From Panopea generosa (taxonomy: Eukaryota > Mollusca > Bivalvia > Adapedonta > Hiatellidae), in the NCBI GenBank assembly GCA_029582155.1, contig CM055901.1, positions 55,162,625 to 55,226,624 on the forward strand: a stretch of DNA of 64,000 nucleotides. Direction: 5' to 3'. The notes under the pieces are model-generated. The model was given only the letters and a program-made list of their open reading frames with translations. It did not search any database and was not told the DNA's origin. Position 1 is the stretch's first letter; every line of letters begins with the position of its first letter. The position numbers and the translations under genes were made by a program. Below are positions 59,292-64,000 of this stretch, in pieces.

Positions 59292-59681
59292 ATGGCAAGC
59301 AGAACTTTAATCAAGAAATTGATAACATTCCTATTAACAATTTTAATTTTCTTCCATATTTGTCGAATGTTTTATCGGAGGAATAACTTTGAATTAAATG
59401 AATCATATTTCAGTACAACTGTAAACGAAATTTGCGTGGATAAAATCGGTAACTGTAAACCTGTGGTAGCACAAAAGGAAGATGATTTCATTGAAAATCG
59501 AATAAAAGATCAATTAAATAAAAAGGAAATTATAGTAGATCGTCATGACAAAGTGAAGAAAAAAAAGACAAAGGCAGAACTAATAGAGGAAGCGATATTA
59601 AAATGGAATGTTAAAAAACAACAGGAAGAAAGTGCTGTGCAGAAGGAGACCGCTTATCATGGGCATGATCTGATGAAAGAT
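59292..59681 (+). CDS. First coding exon of a type II membrane protein, right paralogue
   Basis: A 390-bp exon (130 codons, end phase 0) starts with MASRTLIKK, has the same anchor helix 'LITFLLTILIFFHICRMFY', and ends 'HGHDLMKD' at donor GTAAGTG. Compared with the left copy it lacks 31 residues (an in-frame 93-bp deletion after 'ENRIKD'). It also differs at about 12 stem residues, including three Glu-to-Lys, Tyr-to-Lys and Ile-to-Lys. The frame is intact in both copies. No downstream exon was found, and the enzyme or family is unknown. Confidence 0.55.
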
Positions 59682-61362
59682 GTAAGTGTGTTCAAATCGT
59701 ATATTGCGTCAGATGCTATAACCTTCATACAGTAGCCAGTCTACGTATCTTGACTGTGACTACTACTGCAAAAGACGTCCATTGAAGCTGGGCATTAAAT
59801 AATATGTCATAATGAATAAGCACGTTTTTAAAATGTTTAAATGTTTATCTTATTTTTTAAAAAAATGTATTTTATTAAAGAATGTAAATATTCAATCCAT
59901 ACGATTATCACTGGTTACAATCGGGTCTTTAATATTGTGGTTTGTGTAGTCTTGAGAAAATACATTCCATGCATACATAAACATTGAATCCCTAACAAGC
60001 ATTATGACACAAAAAAGATATGTAAATAATGTTCTGAAGCAGGAAATATCTGCCAGAATAGGACTGAGCGTGAGTGTCATCTCTTCTTGTTGATAATCAA
60101 TCTGAAATCCTCTATAATGTTCGCAGATTTGCGTTGCATTTGAGGTAACGTATTATAGCCAGCATTTAATGTAAGGTTTACACGAAGCTAAAAACCATCA
60201 TTCCAACAAAATGATTGTCAAATTCAGGAGAGTTCACATTATCCGAGCCGGAAGTAGATGAACCAATCCGTGGAGTTTGCAGATGTTAGTGTACGATACT
60301 GTAACACGGCGTAACGTTATTTTACGTGTCGTGCCCCTGGAAAATGACATTTTACGTTACTTCATTTTAGGGGGTACCTTATGGCTAAATATCGGGATAA
60401 TAACACTAAAATTGTATATATGCTGGCATAAATTCTATATTATAAACATCCTCCATGGCAGAAATGAATATACGTTTTAAGTCAATATATTAGTTTCCAT
60501 TAATGTATAAAAGTGAAGAACTGTCAAAGTTTATTAAAATATATTTTTATCAGTTATTTTAAAAAATGTTAGATCTACGGCTGAACATTTAATTTTTAAA
60601 GAATATTAATTGGGATCAATTTCTTCAATTTTTTTTTTATTTTCATCTTTAATCCCTTTTCGACATTTTCTGTTTAACGATAGTGTAAATATTTATAACT
60701 TAAACCTGGATAGAATGTTACATTTTTTTTATAAAAAATATCCATTAACACATGCGTAATGAAATTGTATTGTAATGTTTATTTTGTAAGATCAATTTCA
60801 TACATATAATAAAATAATATCTTAATGACCTCACATTAATGAAAATTAATAAAAGGTTATATTTATCAATGTTAAAATGATATATATAACAATATTACAC
60901 TATCGTAGTCTCTGTTGTATCTTATGGTATTCCTTTATTTATGTTGTCTTTTCTTCCCTTGCTCAATTTCAGTTCGGTTTTGTGTTTGTTTTTGATGACC
61001 ACTTTAATTTGTGTTTCTAATTTTTTATCTTATGGGTAGCTTTGATTTTGTATTTATTAATGTTGTTCTTTAAACTTTAACCTTAATCATACCATCACTG
61101 AAATATTTCACGTCACGTATGCTTGTTATTAGACAGTGTTTTAAACTTACACTTTTAGAAAATTCAACGGCTGAAGTCAACACAAACTCAGACAATAACA
61201 TTTCAAGGAATCTGGTCATAATTATTATCATAATTGTGAGAAAAAAATGAATAAATGCGTAAATAAGTACAAACGATGCCGTCACGCGTTATTTTCTCAG
61301 CCAGTCGCATACTTTCATCATGGAAGATTATTGTTATTATTTTAGCATTTTTAAATGAACAA

Positions 61363-61466
<104 letters not shown>

Positions 61467-61749
61467 ACAACAACGACAACGACAACAACAACAACAACAA
61501 AAAGAACGGTTTAAATGACAGATATACCGCTCTCTGAACAGCGGACACAGGAATTAAGACCAAATTTTACTCAAGAGAAGGTTTAATGGAGTTGACAATA
61601 TGCCCATCGGCGCCATACACGTTTTATAGACATGAATGAAAAATCTAAAAATAAATTAAACAATATAACATTAAGAAATTATGCGATTGTCTTGGAGAAT
61701 AAAGTTTGGGCGGCTGCATTTTAACCTGGTATCCCGTCGGCGGGGTTAA

Positions 61750-61753
<4 letters not shown>

Positions 61754-61805
<52 letters not shown>
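61754..61805. repeat. (TA)n microsatellite
   Basis: About 26 TA units. The left arm has 'tttatttatataaatattcat' (first 20 bases) at the same place with no expansion. Confidence 0.95.
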
Positions 61806-61809
<4 letters not shown>

Positions 61810-61899
61810 GAATGTCGAGGTATTTATTTTAAAACTCAATGTCATTTTTTTAAATTATTGACGACATTTTAAAATTGACAAGTGCGCGATATGTACAAT

Positions 61900-62303
61900 G
61901 TACCAAACAACTGACGTAACGTTATTATACTATATTGTGATTTCTGTTTTATGAAGAGTCCTATAAAATTTATTGACATGGTATAAACCGCAACAGCTTG
62001 ACTTATTACAAGAGAATACTGAAGTACTGCAAAGAATACGACGTTTGTGAAAAAAGGTACTGATCAAATACTTTATATAAACATTCGACATTGGACAAAG
62101 CATACCTTTTGCAATATATTGAAATGTGTCTATGCAAAACCTTCCATGCACAGCAGTATTATCGAAGTCCATTGATGTCTGTCTCAGCAAACATCTCATC
62201 ATATTTTCTTTGTCAATGTTTATTAATTTTTTACCATTATTCTATTTCCGTAACTTATAAAAACACATTATGAAGTCCTGGCGGATCGGTTGCCACAATG
62301 GGC
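61900..62303 (-). pseudogene. LINE C-terminal remnant in the right arm
   Basis: Minus-strand reading 'MMRCLLRQTSMDFDN' and 'YIAKGMLCPMSNVYIKY' matches 19,463-19,600. The copy stops at 62,303, inside the LINE, where it joins the array flank. Confidence 0.8.
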
Positions 62304-62600
62304 TAAACGTTAGAAAAAAAATCTATTTCCATAAAAATGTCTACATTTTCTTCAAATCATCAGCATTTTAAGGAAATAATTACATAAAACTAGCTACATT
62401 CGAAGAATATATTCCAATAGAATTATCAACATTTTAAGGAAATAATTGCATAAAAATAGCTACATTCGAAGAATATATTCCAATAGAATGATCAATATTA
62501 TATAAACGTTTCCATAAAACTATCTGCGTTCGAAGTAAATATTTCAATAAAAATATCCACATGTACACAAGGGATCAAACAAAAACATTGTGCACAAAAC
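62304..62600 (-). repeat. Array flank, right copy
   Basis: Reverse complement of 12,421-12,690, including the tandem 'attcttcgaatgtagcta' duplication. Confidence 0.85.
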
Positions 62601-62619
62601 GGTATAGAAACGTAAAACA

Positions 62620-64000
62620 ACACTTAAATACAATCGAGGAATAGTGGTGTACTGTGATAGATAAAACGATAGAAGTATCGTAAAACAAGGCACATTTTAA
62701 ACAGGAACAGTGGTGTACTGTGGTAGACAAAATGATAGAAGTAACGCAAAACAAGGCACATATCGACGAGGAACAGTGGTGTACTGTGATAGATAAAATG
62801 ATAGAAGTAACGTAAACTAGTCACATATAGACAAGGAACAGTGGTGTACTGTGGAAGATAAAATGATTCAAGTAATGTAAAAAAGGCACATATAAACAAG
62901 AAATGGCGGTGTACTGTGGTAGATAAAAGGATAGAAGTAATGTAAAACAAGGCATATATAGATGAGGAACAGTGGTGTACTGAAATAAATAAACTGATAT
63001 AAAAAAGGCCAAACAAGGCATATATAGACAAGGAACAGTGATGTACTGTGGAAGATTAAATGATAGAAGTAACGTATGAATAGACACATATAGACGAGGA
63101 ACAGTGGTGTACTATAATAGATAAACTGATAAAAGTTACTTAAATCAGGCACATATAGACACGAATAGTGGTGTACTGTGGATCATAAAATAAGTTATGT
63201 AAAAAAAAAGGCACATATAAACAATGTACTGTGATATATAAAATAATACATGTAACGTTAAAAAAGGTACATATATACGAGGAACAGTGGTATACTGTGA
63301 TAGATAAACTGATAGAAGTAACGTAAACAAGGCACATATAGAAAAGTAACAGTGGTGTACTGTGGAAGATAAAATGATAGAAGTAAAGTAAAAAACATAT
63401 AGACGAGGAACCGCGATGCACTGTTATAGATAAAATGATAGAAGTAACGTAAAACAACGTATAGACGAGGAACAGCAATGTACTGTAATAGATAAAATGA
63501 TACAAGTAATGTAAAAAAAGGTACATATAAATGAGGAACAGTGGTGTACTGTGATAGATAAAATGATACAAGTAATTTTGAGCACTTAAACAAGGCACAT
63601 ACAGACGAGGAACAGCGGTGTGCTGTGATAAATAAAATGATAGAAGTAACGTTAACAAGGCACATATAGGTATCGAACAATGATGTACTGTGGAAGATAA
63701 AATGATACAAGTAACGTAAACAAGGCACATAAAGACGAGGAGCAGTGGTGTTATGTAATAGATAAAATGATAGAAGTAACGTAAAACAAAGCACATATTA
63801 ACGAGAAACAATGGTGTACTATAACAGATAAATGATAGAAGTAACGAAACACTAATGATATAAATAACGTAGAAGGCTAAAACAAGGCAAACATAGACGA
63901 GGAACAGTGGTGTACTGTGATAGATAAAATGATAGAAGTAACGTAAAACAACATGTAGACATATAGTTGTACTGTGGAAGATAAAATGATACAAGTTATG
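62620..64000 (-). repeat. 67-bp satellite array, right copy (partial)
   Basis: About 20 units, reverse complement of the left array. Its variant units fall in the same order as in 10,460-12,420, although with fewer units overall. The array runs off the window edge. Confidence 0.92.

Overview
The window is eukaryotic, AT-rich and dominated by repeats and introns. It most resembles a bivalve mollusc genome. The reasons are the families of tRNA-derived SINEs, the decayed non-LTR retrotransposons, a tandem repeat built on 'gtgaccttgacctttga', and two gene families I associate with molluscs (CHST15-like sulfotransferases and Reeler/DOMON proteins). The species cannot be fixed from sequence alone. 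Genes are split into small GT-AG exons, so I assembled them by hand from reading frame, splice sites and intron phase.

Layout, left to right. 1-9.3 kb: an interspersed repeat, a 34-bp minisatellite, and one minus-strand exon of a CHST15-like sulfotransferase (3491-3710). 9.3-24 kb: a block made of a 67-bp satellite array, a dead LINE with a second LINE nested in it, and a minus-strand exon for a type II membrane protein. 24-31 kb: repeats, a LINE 3' end, a 200-bp near-perfect palindrome and several short tandem arrays. 31.2-42.3 kb: the best gene in the window, eleven plus-strand exons with compatible phases throughout. They encode signal peptide, Reeler domain, about 535-residue Thr-rich linker and two DOMON domains (FRRS1/SDR2-like). 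The last exon ends in a good splice donor, but no cytochrome b561 exons follow. 43,423-43,922: exactly 500 N. 44.7-50.8 kb: five plus-strand exons of a CHST15-like sulfotransferase with no first (PAPS-binding) exon and two single-base frame breaks. 51.8-53.3 kb: a degenerate tandem repeat with a palindromic MITE inserted. 53.9-54.9 kb: the last two exons (minus strand) of an amidohydrolase-2 family protein. 55-59 kb: SINEs and inverted LINE pieces. 59-64 kb: an inverted second copy of the 10.5-24 kb block.

Two large-scale features dominate. First, 59,000-64,000 is the reverse complement of 10,460-23,971, with a 6.7-kb deletion, a 1.3-kb indel and copy-specific microsatellite growth. Second, the lone sulfotransferase exon at 3.5 kb and the exon-1-less sulfotransferase at 44.7 kb are complementary in content and phase but lie on opposite strands, either side of the N gap. 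Flipping the sequence left of the gap would rejoin the sulfotransferase and also turn the inverted duplication into a direct one. The gap may therefore be a mis-oriented scaffold join or a real inversion breakpoint.
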